A stretch of 64,000 nucleotides of DNA, from contig JAEZRV010000032.1 in assembly GCA_023444055.1 (NCBI GenBank), forward strand, positions 26,995 to 90,994. Reading direction: 5' to 3'. The first letter of the stretch is position 1. Every line of letters begins with the position of its first letter. This stretch comes from Bacillota bacterium. Lineage in GTDB: Bacteria; Bacillota; Clostridia; Acetivibrionales; DSM-1351. The position numbers and the translations under genes are program-made. Positions 34,329 through 43,258 of the stretch are shown piece by piece. The notes beneath the pieces are model-generated. The model did not search any database, was not told where the DNA came from, and saw only the letters and a program-made list of their open reading frames with translations.

Positions 34329-36050
34329 TTAACCAATATTTTGAGCATATCGCTTGATTTTCTTTGTTGTTGTCTTTATAAACTCCTCTTCACGTACAGT
34401 GAAATCTTTTATGCGCTTATATAGAGGCATTTGCTTATTTATTTCTTTTATTTCAGATTGAATAACTTTATATATTTCTTCCTTAGAGATAATATTTACA
34501 TTCAACTTTTCCTTGATTTCATCAAGATCAATTACAATCTGAGCATTAACTTCTGTTTCGCCAGATTCTTCAACAAATTTACCCCATACTAGGCTTTCCT
34601 TAATGAACGGACATTTGGCTAAATATGCTTCAACCTCTTCAGGGAATATATTTTTTCCATTTTTAGTTACAATAACATTTTTCTTTCTGCCGGTAATGAA
34701 GATATAGCCTTCGTCATCAATATATCCTAAATCTCCTGTATACAGGCATCCATTCGTTAATACCTTATGAGTTGCAATAGGATTTTCATAGTACCCAAGC
34801 ATTACATTGTCACCGCGAACGACGATCTCACCAATACCATCATCTCCCATGTTTTCAATCCAAATATCAACTCCAGCAAGTGGTTTTCCAGCAGAATCAC
34901 TCCTATAACCTTGATCGTTATTTACTGCGACAATTGGAGCACATTCAGTTAAACCATAACCTTGGATGATTCTTACTCCCATAGAACATAAATCATTAGA
35001 AACATCAGGATTAATAGCAGCTGCACCAGAAATAACTAATCTTACCCTACCGCCGAAAATATTGTGTACTTGCTTAAATAACTTTTTACGAATATCAATT
35101 TTAAGAAAATTATATAGAAAATTACTAATTTCAATAGCAGCATTTAATTTAAGCTTGCTAAAGAAGGTTTTTGATGCTTGTTTAATAATTTTCTTGTGCA
35201 TATTCTCCAATATAAGAGGAACTACCATTAATATAGTTGGTTTAACTTCTTGTAGATTCTTTACAATATATTTTAAACCTTCACAAAAGGAATAACATGC
35301 GCCATTATACATCATTACCAGAAAATCAGCAGTACATTCATAGGTATGGTGTAAAGGCAGTATAGACAAAGAACTATCAGTCTCGCCAACCGTAAGCATT
35401 GAACAAACAGCCATTATATCAGTTGCAATATTTTTGCTTGAAAGCATAACACCCTTTGCCAAATCAGTAGTTCCAGAGGTAAAGATTAATGCACACATGT
35501 CATTCTCATCTATTTCGGCATCTAAATAAGTTCTATTACCATTTTCTAGTAATATTTTTCCTTTTTCTATAAGATTATTATATGAAAGAAATCTATTGTT
35601 TTCGTCAGTAGAAGAATTCATTTCTATAAAATATTCAATTTGGTTAGATACTTCACTAAGTTTTAACATATCTTTTTTATGATTAGAAGAAAATATAATT
35701 GCACTGACTCCAGAACGAGAAATAAGGTTATCTATTTCATTAAAAGGTAATTCTCTGTCTAAAGGTACAACAACACCAACACCACCTGTGATTGTCAAGT
35801 AGGATGTGCACCATTGCTCGTTATTCTCCGATAATATAGCGATTTTTTTATTCTTAAGTCCTAAATTTATAAGAGCAGTTCCTAAAGCATCAATATTGGC
35901 TTTTAACTCTAAATAAGTTATACCAACATATTCATTATCGTCACGTTTTACTAAAAATGCATTTCTATTTCCAAATAAATTTACAGTCTGAGAAATCATG
36001 TCTTTTAGATCTGAGATTTTTCTTTGTTTGTAAATCGGTTCAGTTTTCAT
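34329..36050 (-). CDS. AMP-forming acyl-CoA synthetase-like enzyme
   Basis: 573 aa, cytosolic. ANL-family motifs: P-loop ALIFTSGTTDLAKGVML (A3), GYGLTECAPIVAVN (A5), YTGDLGYIDDEGYIFITGRK (A7-A8) and the C-terminal KIKR lysine region (A10). Closest in layout to long-chain fatty acid-CoA ligases; they adenylate an acid and pass it to CoA. Transcribed alone on the minus strand with AAGGAG SD. Substrate not fixed by the sequence. Confidence 0.85.
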   Translation of the reverse strand: MKTEPIYKQRKISDLKDMISQTVNLFGNRNAFLVKRDDNEYVGITYLELKANIDALGTALINLGLKNKKIAILSENNEQWCTSYLTITGGVGVVVPLDRELPFNEIDNLISRSGVSAIIFSSNHKKDMLKLSEVSNQIEYFIEMNSSTDENNRFLSYNNLIEKGKILLENGNRTYLDAEIDENDMCALIFTSGTTDLAKGVMLSSKNIATDIMAVCSMLTVGETDSSLSILPLHHTYECTADFLVMMYNGACYSFCEGLKYIVKNLQEVKPTILMVVPLILENMHKKIIKQASKTFFSKLKLNAAIEISNFLYNFLKIDIRKKLFKQVHNIFGGRVRLVISGAAAINPDVSNDLCSMGVRIIQGYGLTECAPIVAVNNDQGYRSDSAGKPLAGVDIWIENMGDDGIGEIVVRGDNVMLGYYENPIATHKVLTNGCLYTGDLGYIDDEGYIFITGRKKNVIVTKNGKNIFPEEVEAYLAKCPFIKESLVWGKFVEESGETEVNAQIVIDLDEIKEKLNVNIISKEEIYKVIQSEIKEINKQMPLYKRIKDFTVREEEFIKTTTKKIKRYAQNIG

Positions 36051-36397
36051 TAATTACACTCCTTTTAATAAAGTCAATTACCACATGAAAAGCTGATACT
36101 AACTGACTAATATACTTTCATCAAAAATAACATTAATATTTTGCAGTAGGCATCAAATTTACCTATGCATCTTGCTCAAGTTCCCAAGAATCGTCTCAGC
36201 TTTGTGACATGAGAAGAACAATAAATTCACAAAATGTAACTTCGCATTTGTAATAATACTTTTATATCTGTGACATAGCTTAATATTATTACATAAAATA
36301 AAATACGTTAAAATTACATACTATACTATAATATAATATAAGTATATTTAAATTAAATCAATATATGAAGTAAAAAACATTTTGTTTATTAACATTG
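36051..36397. other. Intergenic, nothing recognised
   Basis: 347 bp of AT-rich DNA between two minus-strand genes; it must carry the promoter of the synthetase-like gene. No ORF, RNA gene or strong hairpin seen. Confidence 0.5.
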
Positions 36398-37723
36398 TTA
36401 TCTTATCCTATTTCTAATTCTATTTCTTTTCCGCCTTCTAGATATTGTCCTTAATATCTTTCTTAAAATTAAAAAGCATACGACTATAATTATTGCAGTT
36501 AAAATATATCTAAAAATTGAACTATCAGTAACTTTATTGATAAAATCCTTTACTTTTGATTTAAAGTTTTGCTCTACCGTACGTGAAGAAACAATATCTA
36601 TTTTACCAATAGAGATATTGTCTTTTTTATATTCGATATTTCCTAATATATCTCCTTTTTTAATGGGAGCTTTTAAATTTGGGTTTATCGTTACTTTTTT
36701 ATCTATTCGCCATTCATTTTTATTATTAGAGAGTAAAGCTTCAAGTTTGCCGTTTGTAACAAGAGCAAGTTGCCCATCATCATCTGCATTTTCCACATGA
36801 ACATTCCTTATTAATGTATTCCTATCAATTATAATTTGGTTAGAAAAGTTTTCATAACCGGCTTGCAGTAACGTTTTTGTAAAATCAAATACAGTCCTGC
36901 CCGGTGCATTATTAACTCCCAATATTACAGAAATCAATTCAAGACCATCTTTATTTACAGCAGAAGAAATAAAGTTTGCTCCTGCTCGCATTGTTGAACC
37001 TGTCTTTAAACCTGTTATTGTAAACTGATTACTCTCATCACCAGTAACAGAACCATAATTAAATGATTGTCCCAACAACTTATTAGTATTGTTTACTGTA
37101 TTCCACTTTTGATGTTTGTTAGTTGGAGGGAGCATGTTAAGTTGCTTTTGGTTGACGATATCTCTGAATGTTGGAAATGTTAAACATTCTTTGGCGATAA
37201 TTGCTAAATCCCTTGCTGTAGAAAAGTGATTAGCATCTTTTTCATATTCATCAATGCCACATGGGTTAGTAAAAGTACTATTTTTAGCTCCAATCTGTAG
37301 TGCCATTTTATTCATATCATTAACAAATTCTGCTCTGCTTGGATAAATATTTTCAGAGATAATATTAGCAGCTTCATTAGCAGATGCTATTAGCATAGCA
37401 TGCAGCAAGTTATCTAAGGTCAATTGTTCTCCTGTCATAATGCCAACATTCATACCACCAACGCCTATATCAGATATTGCTTCGTTGCTTGCAGTCATTA
37501 CCTGGCTTAGTTCACCTTTCTTCAAAGCAACTAAAGCAGTCATTATCTTTGTAGTACTTGCAGGACGAAGTCTAATATCTGGTTGATATTCATAAAGTAC
37601 ACTACCTGTTTTGGCATCTATCAAAATGTATGCTGCTGCATCAATATCTAAAGCACATAAGGCTGGTGATACCTGAAATGAAAATATCAATAAAAAAATA
37701 ATTGCGGTAATTACTTTCTTCAT
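36398..37723 (-). CDS. dacF: D-alanyl-D-alanine carboxypeptidase (DacF type)
   Basis: 441 aa, GGAGAA SD. Signal peptide (to about ALCALD). Serine active site S56-x-x-K59 in RPASTTKIM, second motif S114-A-N116, third KTG at 240-242 (GLKTGSTMRAGAN). Removes the terminal D-Ala of muropeptides (low-molecular-weight PBP5 family). A C-terminal beta domain is followed by a span (IFRYILTAIIIVVCFLIL) and an extremely basic tail (RRRKRNRIRNRIR), so anchoring is by a true membrane helix rather than the usual amphipathic one. DacF and DacB paralogues act in sporulation; which one this is cannot be settled here. Confidence 0.9.
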   Translation of the reverse strand: MKKVITAIIFLLIFSFQVSPALCALDIDAAAYILIDAKTGSVLYEYQPDIRLRPASTTKIMTALVALKKGELSQVMTASNEAISDIGVGGMNVGIMTGEQLTLDNLLHAMLIASANEAANIISENIYPSRAEFVNDMNKMALQIGAKNSTFTNPCGIDEYEKDANHFSTARDLAIIAKECLTFPTFRDIVNQKQLNMLPPTNKHQKWNTVNNTNKLLGQSFNYGSVTGDESNQFTITGLKTGSTMRAGANFISSAVNKDGLELISVILGVNNAPGRTVFDFTKTLLQAGYENFSNQIIIDRNTLIRNVHVENADDDGQLALVTNGKLEALLSNNKNEWRIDKKVTINPNLKAPIKKGDILGNIEYKKDNISIGKIDIVSSRTVEQNFKSKVKDFINKVTDSSIFRYILTAIIIVVCFLILRKILRTISRRRKRNRIRNRIR

Positions 37724-38316
37724 AATTTCTCCTTTGTATAAACATCATAGTTAATATTATAATGCAAAAGTCGTGATTTTCAAACTTAAATTTGCTTTTA
37801 AAATCTAATTTAGGGTATAGTAATTTACCAACATATGTATTATAATATTGGTGTTAATAGTTGTATACAAAAAATCTTGAGTTTTATTCGTCTAAAATGT
37901 TTACATAATTTTGTATAGTCACGAATCTTTTTTATAAGTTAAGTATTCATTGGACACTTTTCTTTTGAACAATATTGTCAATACATTCAAATCAGAATTA
38001 TTTCCTAAATATGTGAGCTGTGCTAGTCTCGGAAAGCCATATTTTGAAAGTGAGCTACTTTGTTTATCTATTTTACTCAACTTTCTTATATTATTTTATG
38101 TTTTGTTTTATATAATGTGATTTTACTATGTGAAATTTAACCTATCAAAAATATTCAAATCAAATCATTCAAACTCAACACTAAAAAAGTTTCTTTTTAA
38201 GGAGGTGAACAGTAAAGCCAATTTATACTAAGGTTCAACGAGAACCAACGATAATCCAAGAAATTGTAGTGATAAATCAAAAATAGAAAGGTAATATAGT
38301 GGCGAATACTTATAAA
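37724..38316. other. Divergent intergenic region (593 bp)
   Basis: Between dacF (minus) and the comEA-like gene (plus). At 38200 AAGGAGGTGA is a near-perfect SD, followed by an open frame 38212-38286 (KPIYTKVQREPTIIQEIVV) that has no standard start codon. Nothing else recognised. Confidence 0.45.
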
Positions 38317-38405
38317 GGAGGTGCCAAGTCCATGTCATTTCTTTCAAGAAAATGCATATTTCATTGTTGTTCCTACGTAAAAGGTGAGACATGGACAAAA
38401 ATATG
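38317..38405 (+). repeat. Split-RBS hairpin element, copy D (start of the comEA-like gene)
   Basis: GGAGG (38317-38321), 6 bases, GTCCATGTC (38328-38336), inner AAAATGCATATTTCATT, GACATGGAC (38388-38396), six bases AAAAAT, ATG 38403. The leader ORF from the 5' arm encodes MSFLSRKCIFHCCSYVKGET… and overlaps the gene out of frame. An ATG also lies within the 3' arm (38391), in frame with the gene. Confidence 0.65.
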
Positions 38406-39284
38406 GAAATAAATTTGTTTGGAAAGCAGTTTTTTATGAATAAGACATTACTGTTTTGTGCCTTAATAATTCTTATGCTTGGCTCTGGTGTTCTAGGCTA
38501 TTTTTTAAAGCAGGTGTATACGCCTTTGTCTGGTTCCGAGATAGAAGAAAGTAAAACAAATATAATACAATCTGAAGAAATAAACTCTTTGGATAAAGTA
38601 AAACCATCGGAAGAACTAGAAAAAGTAGAGGAAGAACCAGAAATAAAGGTATATGTTGTAGGCTGTGTAAATAAACCTGGAGTAGTAACAATAGAAAAGG
38701 GACAAGTAATAGATGATGCAATAAAAATGGCTGGTGGTGCAACAAAAATGGCTGATCTTGAAAATATAAACTTAGCATACATAATTAATGAAAACACCAT
38801 GTTAAGAATAAAATCAAAGGAAGTAAATATAGCTACTAACGAGTCAATACAAAAAGGAAGTTCGCCAAAAGGAAGCTCAAATAAAGAAGTGACCAAGAGT
38901 AATACCAAGAGTAATACCAAGAGTAATACTAATTCAGGTGGAAGTCAACAAGGAAGTAATGCTTCCTCTAATACAAATAATACAAAAATAAACACAGTAG
39001 GTAATACAAATACATTGAATAGTGGTGTGGATATTGTTACAAATAGTCTAGGATGTATTGTTGAAGAAGATGCAAAAAGTAAAGAAGAAAGCAATCTAAT
39101 TAATATTAATAAGGCATCACAAGCCGAACTTGAAGGACTCCCCAATGTTGGTCCCGCAACTGCCAAGGCGATAATAACTTATAGAGAAAAAAATGGTGGC
39201 TTTAAACAGCTTACTGATATTATGAAAATTACTGGTATAAAACAAAAAACATATGACAAAATTAAAGATTTTATATGCATATAA
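38403..39284 (+). CDS. ComEA-like DNA-binding protein (SLBB + helix-hairpin-helix)
   Basis: 293 aa from ATG 38403, six bases after the hairpin element; ATG 38391 is in frame but would be buried in the stem. One N-terminal span (LLFCALIILMLGSGVLGYFL), then an SLBB-type domain (IKVYVVGCVNKPGVVTIEKG), a long Ser/Asn/Thr linker with repeated KSNT, and a C-terminal helix-hairpin-helix pair (NINKASQAELEGLPNVGPAT, then FKQLTDIMKITGIKQKTY). ComEA binds incoming DNA outside the membrane during transformation. No comEC follows, so competence is only inferred. Confidence 0.88.
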   Translation: MEINLFGKQFFMNKTLLFCALIILMLGSGVLGYFLKQVYTPLSGSEIEESKTNIIQSEEINSLDKVKPSEELEKVEEEPEIKVYVVGCVNKPGVVTIEKGQVIDDAIKMAGGATKMADLENINLAYIINENTMLRIKSKEVNIATNESIQKGSSPKGSSNKEVTKSNTKSNTKSNTNSGGSQQGSNASSNTNNTKINTVGNTNTLNSGVDIVTNSLGCIVEEDAKSKEESNLININKASQAELEGLPNVGPATAKAIITYREKNGGFKQLTDIMKITGIKQKTYDKIKDFICI

Positions 39285-39327
39285 AGCACGGATGAGATGT
39301 TGTTAAAGAATTTGTGGGATTAAATAA

Positions 39328-39355
39328 TAAAAACCGACTTGGTAGTCGGTTTTTA
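39328..39355 (+). terminator. Rho-independent terminator of the comEA-like gene
   Basis: AAAAACCGAC-TTGGTA-GTCGGTTTTTA, stem of 10 bp followed by a T-run. Confidence 0.85.
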
Positions 39356-39490
39356 CATAAAATTAAGGAGGAAAATTTTTAAATTTTCATGTTTATTATA
39401 ATATTTTGTTGAAAAAAATCAATTGGCATAATTAACCTATATTTTGATCAAAATTAAAAAAATAGTGTACGAAATTAACAACAGGTAATT

Positions 39491-39643
39491 CTATGCAAAT
39501 ATAGGAACAATAAAAATTGATATAAAAACATAAGTAATAAGAAGTGTAATTAATGGAAAAACAAATCCCAATAGAAATACTTTTATAGTTTTTTTATGCC
39601 TAGATTTTTTATATCTTTTAAACCTTGTGTTTCTCAATTTCAT
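39491..39643 (-). CDS. Small basic single-span membrane protein (50 aa)
   Basis: ATG 39643 on the minus strand has TTGGAGGT four bases upstream, one of the best SDs in the window. The product has a strongly basic head (MKLRNTRFKRYKKSRHKK) and one long hydrophobic helix (VFLLGFVFPLITLLITYVFI), then ends. The head-plus-helix pattern resembles the N-termini of sporulation/SPOR-type and cell-division membrane proteins, but nothing follows the helix. May be a genuine small protein or a truncated anchor. The surrounding 39356-39850 holds no other gene. Confidence 0.6.
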   Translation of the reverse strand: MKLRNTRFKRYKKSRHKKTIKVFLLGFVFPLITLLITYVFISIFIVPIFA

Positions 39644-39850
39644 ACCTCCAAAAAATATTAATCAATAAAAGTATCCCCATAACTTGCATTTTGTAAACTC
39701 TATGAATAAAATACTGTGGAAAAGTTGAGTAATATGGTTTAAAATATACTGATTAGTTATATTTATATATTGAAATCAAGATAAAACTCTAAATTAATAT
39801 TACATAAAAGGAGTACAAAAAGGTTGAAAGAAATTAAAAAAATAAAAAAA

Positions 39851-39940
39851 GGAGGTGCCGAGTCCATGTCATTTCTTTCAGGGAAATGTACATTTCCCTT
39901 GTGGTTCTTGTGTAGAATGCGGGACATGGACATAACTATG
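39851..39940 (+). repeat. Split-RBS hairpin element, copy E (start of the ECF gene)
   Basis: GGAGG (39851-39855), TGCCGA, GTCCATGTC (39862-39870), a perfect inner palindrome AGGGAAATGTACATTTCCCT, GACATGGAC (39923-39931), ATAACT, ATG 39938. In this copy the leader ORF from the 5' arm (MSFLSGKCTFPLWFLCRM…) is in frame with the gene. Best-preserved copy. Confidence 0.7.
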
Positions 39941-40471
39941 AACAAAAAAGTTTTATGGATTACAAGGACAGCAGCTCTTACAGCCTTGCTTATCATAATG
40001 CAAGCTGTAACATCGACATTTGGAAACACCCTAATTACAGGTTCAATAGTAAATTTGATTTTAATTGTCTCGGTGATGACATGTGGTTTGTCAACAGGAG
40101 TTACAGTGGCAATGATTTCTCCAATATGTGCGAAATTTTTTGGAATTGGCCCATTTTGGTCGTTAATTCCATTTATTATTCTAGGTAATATTGTATTTGT
40201 ACTTATTTGGAATTTGATTGGAAATTGTAAGACTCTAAAATTAAATGTTTCTTATGCTATAGCATTGATTGTGGCAGCAGTATCAAAATTTTTAGTATTA
40301 TATTTGGGGATAGTACAGCTTGCGATTCCTATTTTCTTAAAGTTACCAGAGAAAAAGGCAGTTGTTGTGTCAAATATGTTTTCTGTTCCTCAACTAATTA
40401 CAGCATTTGTAGGCGGAGTTCTTGCTATTATTATACTGCCTGTAGTAAAACGTGCAATTAAGGCTAAATAA
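39938..40471 (+). CDS. ECF transporter substrate-binding (S) component
   Basis: 177 aa from ATG 39938, six bases after the hairpin element. Six hydrophobic spans; TRTAALTALLIIMQAVTSTF in span 1 contains the small-residue AxxxA pattern with which S components dock onto the T protein. STGVTVAMISPICAKFFGIGPFW resembles the central loop of vitamin-uptake S components. The energising EcfA/T proteins are not nearby, as usual for group II ECF systems. The vitamin cannot be named; no THI, cobalamin or FMN riboswitch is seen. Confidence 0.75.
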   Translation: MNKKVLWITRTAALTALLIIMQAVTSTFGNTLITGSIVNLILIVSVMTCGLSTGVTVAMISPICAKFFGIGPFWSLIPFIILGNIVFVLIWNLIGNCKTLKLNVSYAIALIVAAVSKFLVLYLGIVQLAIPIFLKLPEKKAVVVSNMFSVPQLITAFVGGVLAIIILPVVKRAIKAK

Positions 40472-40591
40472 AATAATCAAAGATAAAGCCATCATTTGAT
40501 AAATTAAAACAGGCCATGTAGCTTTATAATTTGCAGTAAGGCTACTCGACAAAACAGGAAATATAATAAAAAAACATAAAGTTATGAAGTA

Positions 40592-40620
40592 TTGACACAC
40601 TAAAGTTGTGAGAATATAAT
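40592..40620 (+). promoter_or_regulatory. thrS promoter (perfect consensus)
   Basis: TTGACA (40592-40597), 17 bases, TATAAT (40615-40620), about 40 bases before the T-box leader. Confidence 0.85.
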
Positions 40621-40654
40621 TAAAAGAAGATATTTTTAAAATTATGTAATAAAT

Positions 40655-41006
40655 ATTGAAAATAGCGTTGATGAGACGAGTAAGTAAAAATCAAGGTTTT
40701 AGAGATTGAGTACACTAGCTGAAAGTATTCAGACCTATGCTTTACCGAAAACCACCTCTGAGCTACATCGTTGATTACGTTATAATCATGTGCAAAAACG
40801 AAATAGATTTCGTTAAGCAATTGAATTGAGTTATCAAATTTGCAATGTGCTAAACTAGGGTTAATAGTAATTGGTTTAGAGCAAAAATGGCAAGCAATAG
40901 ATTGCTTAGTGCAATAAATTTGCAAAAGCACAATGAGTAGCAAGTAGGGTGGAACCGCGAGAGTATCTCTCGTCCTTATATAAGATATAAGGACGGGAGT
41001 TTTTTA
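40655..41006 (+). promoter_or_regulatory. T-box riboswitch, threonine type, with terminator
   Basis: Stem I landmarks (AGTAAGTA, AGAGATTGAG, GCTGAAAG) lead to GAAAACCACCTCTG, in which the specifier ACC (40751-40756 region) reads threonine. The T-box AGGGTGGAACCGCG lies at 40946-40959, followed by the terminator CTCTCGTCCTTATA…TATAAGGACGGGAG and a T-run ending near 41006. Uncharged tRNA-Thr favours antitermination and thrS expression. Established mechanism; the codon match to the gene downstream confirms it. Confidence 0.93.
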
Positions 41007-41038
41007 TTTAAAAATTAATTAGTAAAAAATTTTAAAAA

Positions 41039-41195
41039 TTATAACGAGGCAATAAAATTTCCCCCACTTCTATAAGTGTCGGGTATTACTTTGGTTATCA
41101 GACGGTGAGAATATCTCCCGCCTCGATGAAACGCCGCTGATGTAATGAAATTTTTCTACAATCGAAAAATTTCATTTTAAATCTAGGCGTTATAA
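41039..41195 (+). repeat. MITE-like element, copy 4 (between T-box and thrS)
   Basis: TATAACGAGGCAATAAAATT … CTAGGCGTTATAA; full length, with CACTT/AAGTG, CGAGGC/GCCTCG and GAAATTTTTC/GAAAAATTTC stems. Inserted after the T-box terminator and before the thrS SD, so it would become part of the thrS mRNA leader. Confidence 0.8.
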
Positions 41196-41241
41196 CATAA
41201 TTTAACTAACAAATAAGAAAAATAAAATGGAGGTATAAGCT

Positions 41242-43179
41242 ATGATAAAGATTACTTTAAAGGATGGCAGCTCAAAAGAATACCAAAATGGTATAACAAT
41301 AAAAGAAGTTGCTGAGAGTATTAGTGCTGGATTAGCGAGAGTGGCGTTAGCAGGAGAGGCTGATGGTAAGGTAAAGGATTTGAGCTACAAGCTTGAAAAT
41401 GATTGTACTCTAAATCTGTTAACCTTTGCAGATGAGGGTGGAAGATTTGCTTACAGGCACACTGCTTCACATGTTCTGTCACAAGCGGTAAAAAGACTAT
41501 TTCCAAATGTTTTGTTAGCTATAGGCCCTGCAATTGACAATGGCTTTTACTATGATTTTGATACTGAAAAAAATTTCACACCTGAAGATTTAGCTAAGAT
41601 TGAGAAAGAAATGGAAAAGATTATCAAAGAAGATCTTCCGTTAGAAAGGTTTACTCTTCCTAGAGAAGAAGCTATCAAATTTATGGAGGAAAAAGGCGAA
41701 CCTTATAAAGTAGAGCTTATTAAAGACCTTCCAGAAAATGAAGAAATATCATTTTATAAGCAGGGTGACTTTGTAGACTTATGTGCTGGCCCACATTTGT
41801 CATCAACAGGAAAACTTAAAGCAATTAAGCTAATGAGTGCTACTGGTGCTTATTGGAGAGGAAATGAGAAAAACAAGATGCTCCAGAGAGTTTACGGAAC
41901 TGCATTTCCTAAGAAGAGTGAATTAGATGAGTATGTTACTGCGCTTGAAGAAGCTAAAAAGCGTGATCATAACAAGCTTGGAAGAGAATTGGAATTGTTT
42001 ACTACTGCTGAGGAAATTGGTCAAGGACTTCCTTTGCTAATGCCAAAGGGTGCAAGAATTGTTCAGACTTTGCAGAGATTTGTTGAAGATGAAGAGGAAA
42101 GAAGAGGTTATGTCCTAACAAAGACTCCATTTATGTCAAAGAGTGACCTTTACAAACTTTCTGGACATTGGCAGCATTATAAAGATGGTATGTTTATATT
42201 AGGTAATGAGGAAAAAGATGATGAGGTAATGGGATTAAGACCAATGACTTGTCCGTTTCAATTCATGATTTACAAATCAAAACTCCATAGCTATCGTGAT
42301 TTGCCAATAAGATATGGCGAAACATCAACACTATTTAGAAATGAAGCTTCCGGAGAAATGCATGGATTGATACGTGTGCGTCAGTTCACAATTTCAGAAG
42401 GGCATTTAGTTTGTACACCAGAACAATTAGAAGAAGAATTCAAGGGTGTTGTTGATTTAATTAAATACATGATGAATACTCTTGGTATAGCGGACGATGT
42501 AACATATAGATTCTCAAAATGGGATCCTAATAACAAGGAGAAATATATTGGAAGTGCAGAGGATTGGGAAGATGTTCAGGGTAAGATGAGAACTATTCTT
42601 GATCATTTAGAGATAAATTATAAAGAGGCTGAGGGTGAAGCTGCTTTCTATGGTCCAAAGCTTGATATTCAGGCTAAAAATGTTCATGGAAAAGAAGATA
42701 CGATTATAACTGTTCAAGTAGACTTTGCTCTTGCAGGACGTATGGATATGGTTTATATAGACAAGAACAATGAAAAGAAGCATCCTTATGTTATTCATAG
42801 AACTTCAATCGGATGTTATGAAAGAACTCTTGCAATGCTTATTGAAAAGTATGCAGGTGCTTTCCCAACATGGCTGAGTCCTATACAGGCAAAAATACTT
42901 CCTTTAGTAGATAAGCATCATGATTTTGCTTACAAAGTAGCAGCAATGCTAAGAGATAAAGGTGTTAAAGTTGAAGTTGACACAAGAAATGAGAAGATTG
43001 GTTACAAGATTAGAGAAGCTCAGATGGAAAAGACTCCTTATATGCTTGTAATAGGTGACAAGGAAATGGAAAATAACGCTGTAGCTGTAAGATCTAGAAA
43101 AGAAGGAGATCTTGGTGCTTTAGCTGTTCAGGATTTTGTAGATAAGATTGTAGAAGAAATTAAAACTAAAGCGAAGTAA
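41242..43179 (+). CDS. thrS: Threonyl-tRNA synthetase
   Basis: 645 aa, normal length, GGAGG SD. TGS domain at 1-60, editing domain with the zinc/His motif RHTASHVLSQAVKRLFP, class II core (MRPMTCPFQF-type GLRPMTCPFQFMIY, LFRNEASGEMHGLIRVRQF, PYVIHRTSIGCYERTLAMLI) and a C-terminal anticodon-binding domain. Attaches threonine to tRNA-Thr and clears mis-acylated serine. Controlled by the upstream T-box. Confidence 0.98.
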   Translation: MIKITLKDGSSKEYQNGITIKEVAESISAGLARVALAGEADGKVKDLSYKLENDCTLNLLTFADEGGRFAYRHTASHVLSQAVKRLFPNVLLAIGPAIDNGFYYDFDTEKNFTPEDLAKIEKEMEKIIKEDLPLERFTLPREEAIKFMEEKGEPYKVELIKDLPENEEISFYKQGDFVDLCAGPHLSSTGKLKAIKLMSATGAYWRGNEKNKMLQRVYGTAFPKKSELDEYVTALEEAKKRDHNKLGRELELFTTAEEIGQGLPLLMPKGARIVQTLQRFVEDEEERRGYVLTKTPFMSKSDLYKLSGHWQHYKDGMFILGNEEKDDEVMGLRPMTCPFQFMIYKSKLHSYRDLPIRYGETSTLFRNEASGEMHGLIRVRQFTISEGHLVCTPEQLEEEFKGVVDLIKYMMNTLGIADDVTYRFSKWDPNNKEKYIGSAEDWEDVQGKMRTILDHLEINYKEAEGEAAFYGPKLDIQAKNVHGKEDTIITVQVDFALAGRMDMVYIDKNNEKKHPYVIHRTSIGCYERTLAMLIEKYAGAFPTWLSPIQAKILPLVDKHHDFAYKVAAMLRDKGVKVEVDTRNEKIGYKIREAQMEKTPYMLVIGDKEMENNAVAVRSRKEGDLGALAVQDFVDKIVEEIKTKAK

Positions 43180-43228
43180 GCAAGTTAAAAAACGAACTAA
43201 AAAGTCAACATTGGATATGTTAAAATCT

Positions 43229-43258
43229 AAAGGTGGAATCTGAGAGGATTTCACCTTT
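43229..43258 (+). terminator. Hairpin after thrS
   Basis: AAAGGTGGAATC-TGAGA-GGATTTCACCTTT stem with one offset; weak T tail. Probably the thrS terminator. Confidence 0.6.

Noticed and set aside
38212..38286. Open frame KPIYTKVQREPTIIQEIVV… just after a near-perfect AAGGAGGTGA at 38200
   Set aside because: There is no ATG, GTG, TTG, CTG or ATT at the right place (the codon there is GTA, and a TGA precedes it in frame). Possibly a decayed short gene, but not supportable as a CDS.
7222..39940. Hairpin family as group II intron or IS200/IS605 ends
   Set aside because: No reverse transcriptase, TnpA or TnpB ORF and no domain V sequence in the window; copies are too short. A link to an element elsewhere in the genome cannot be excluded.
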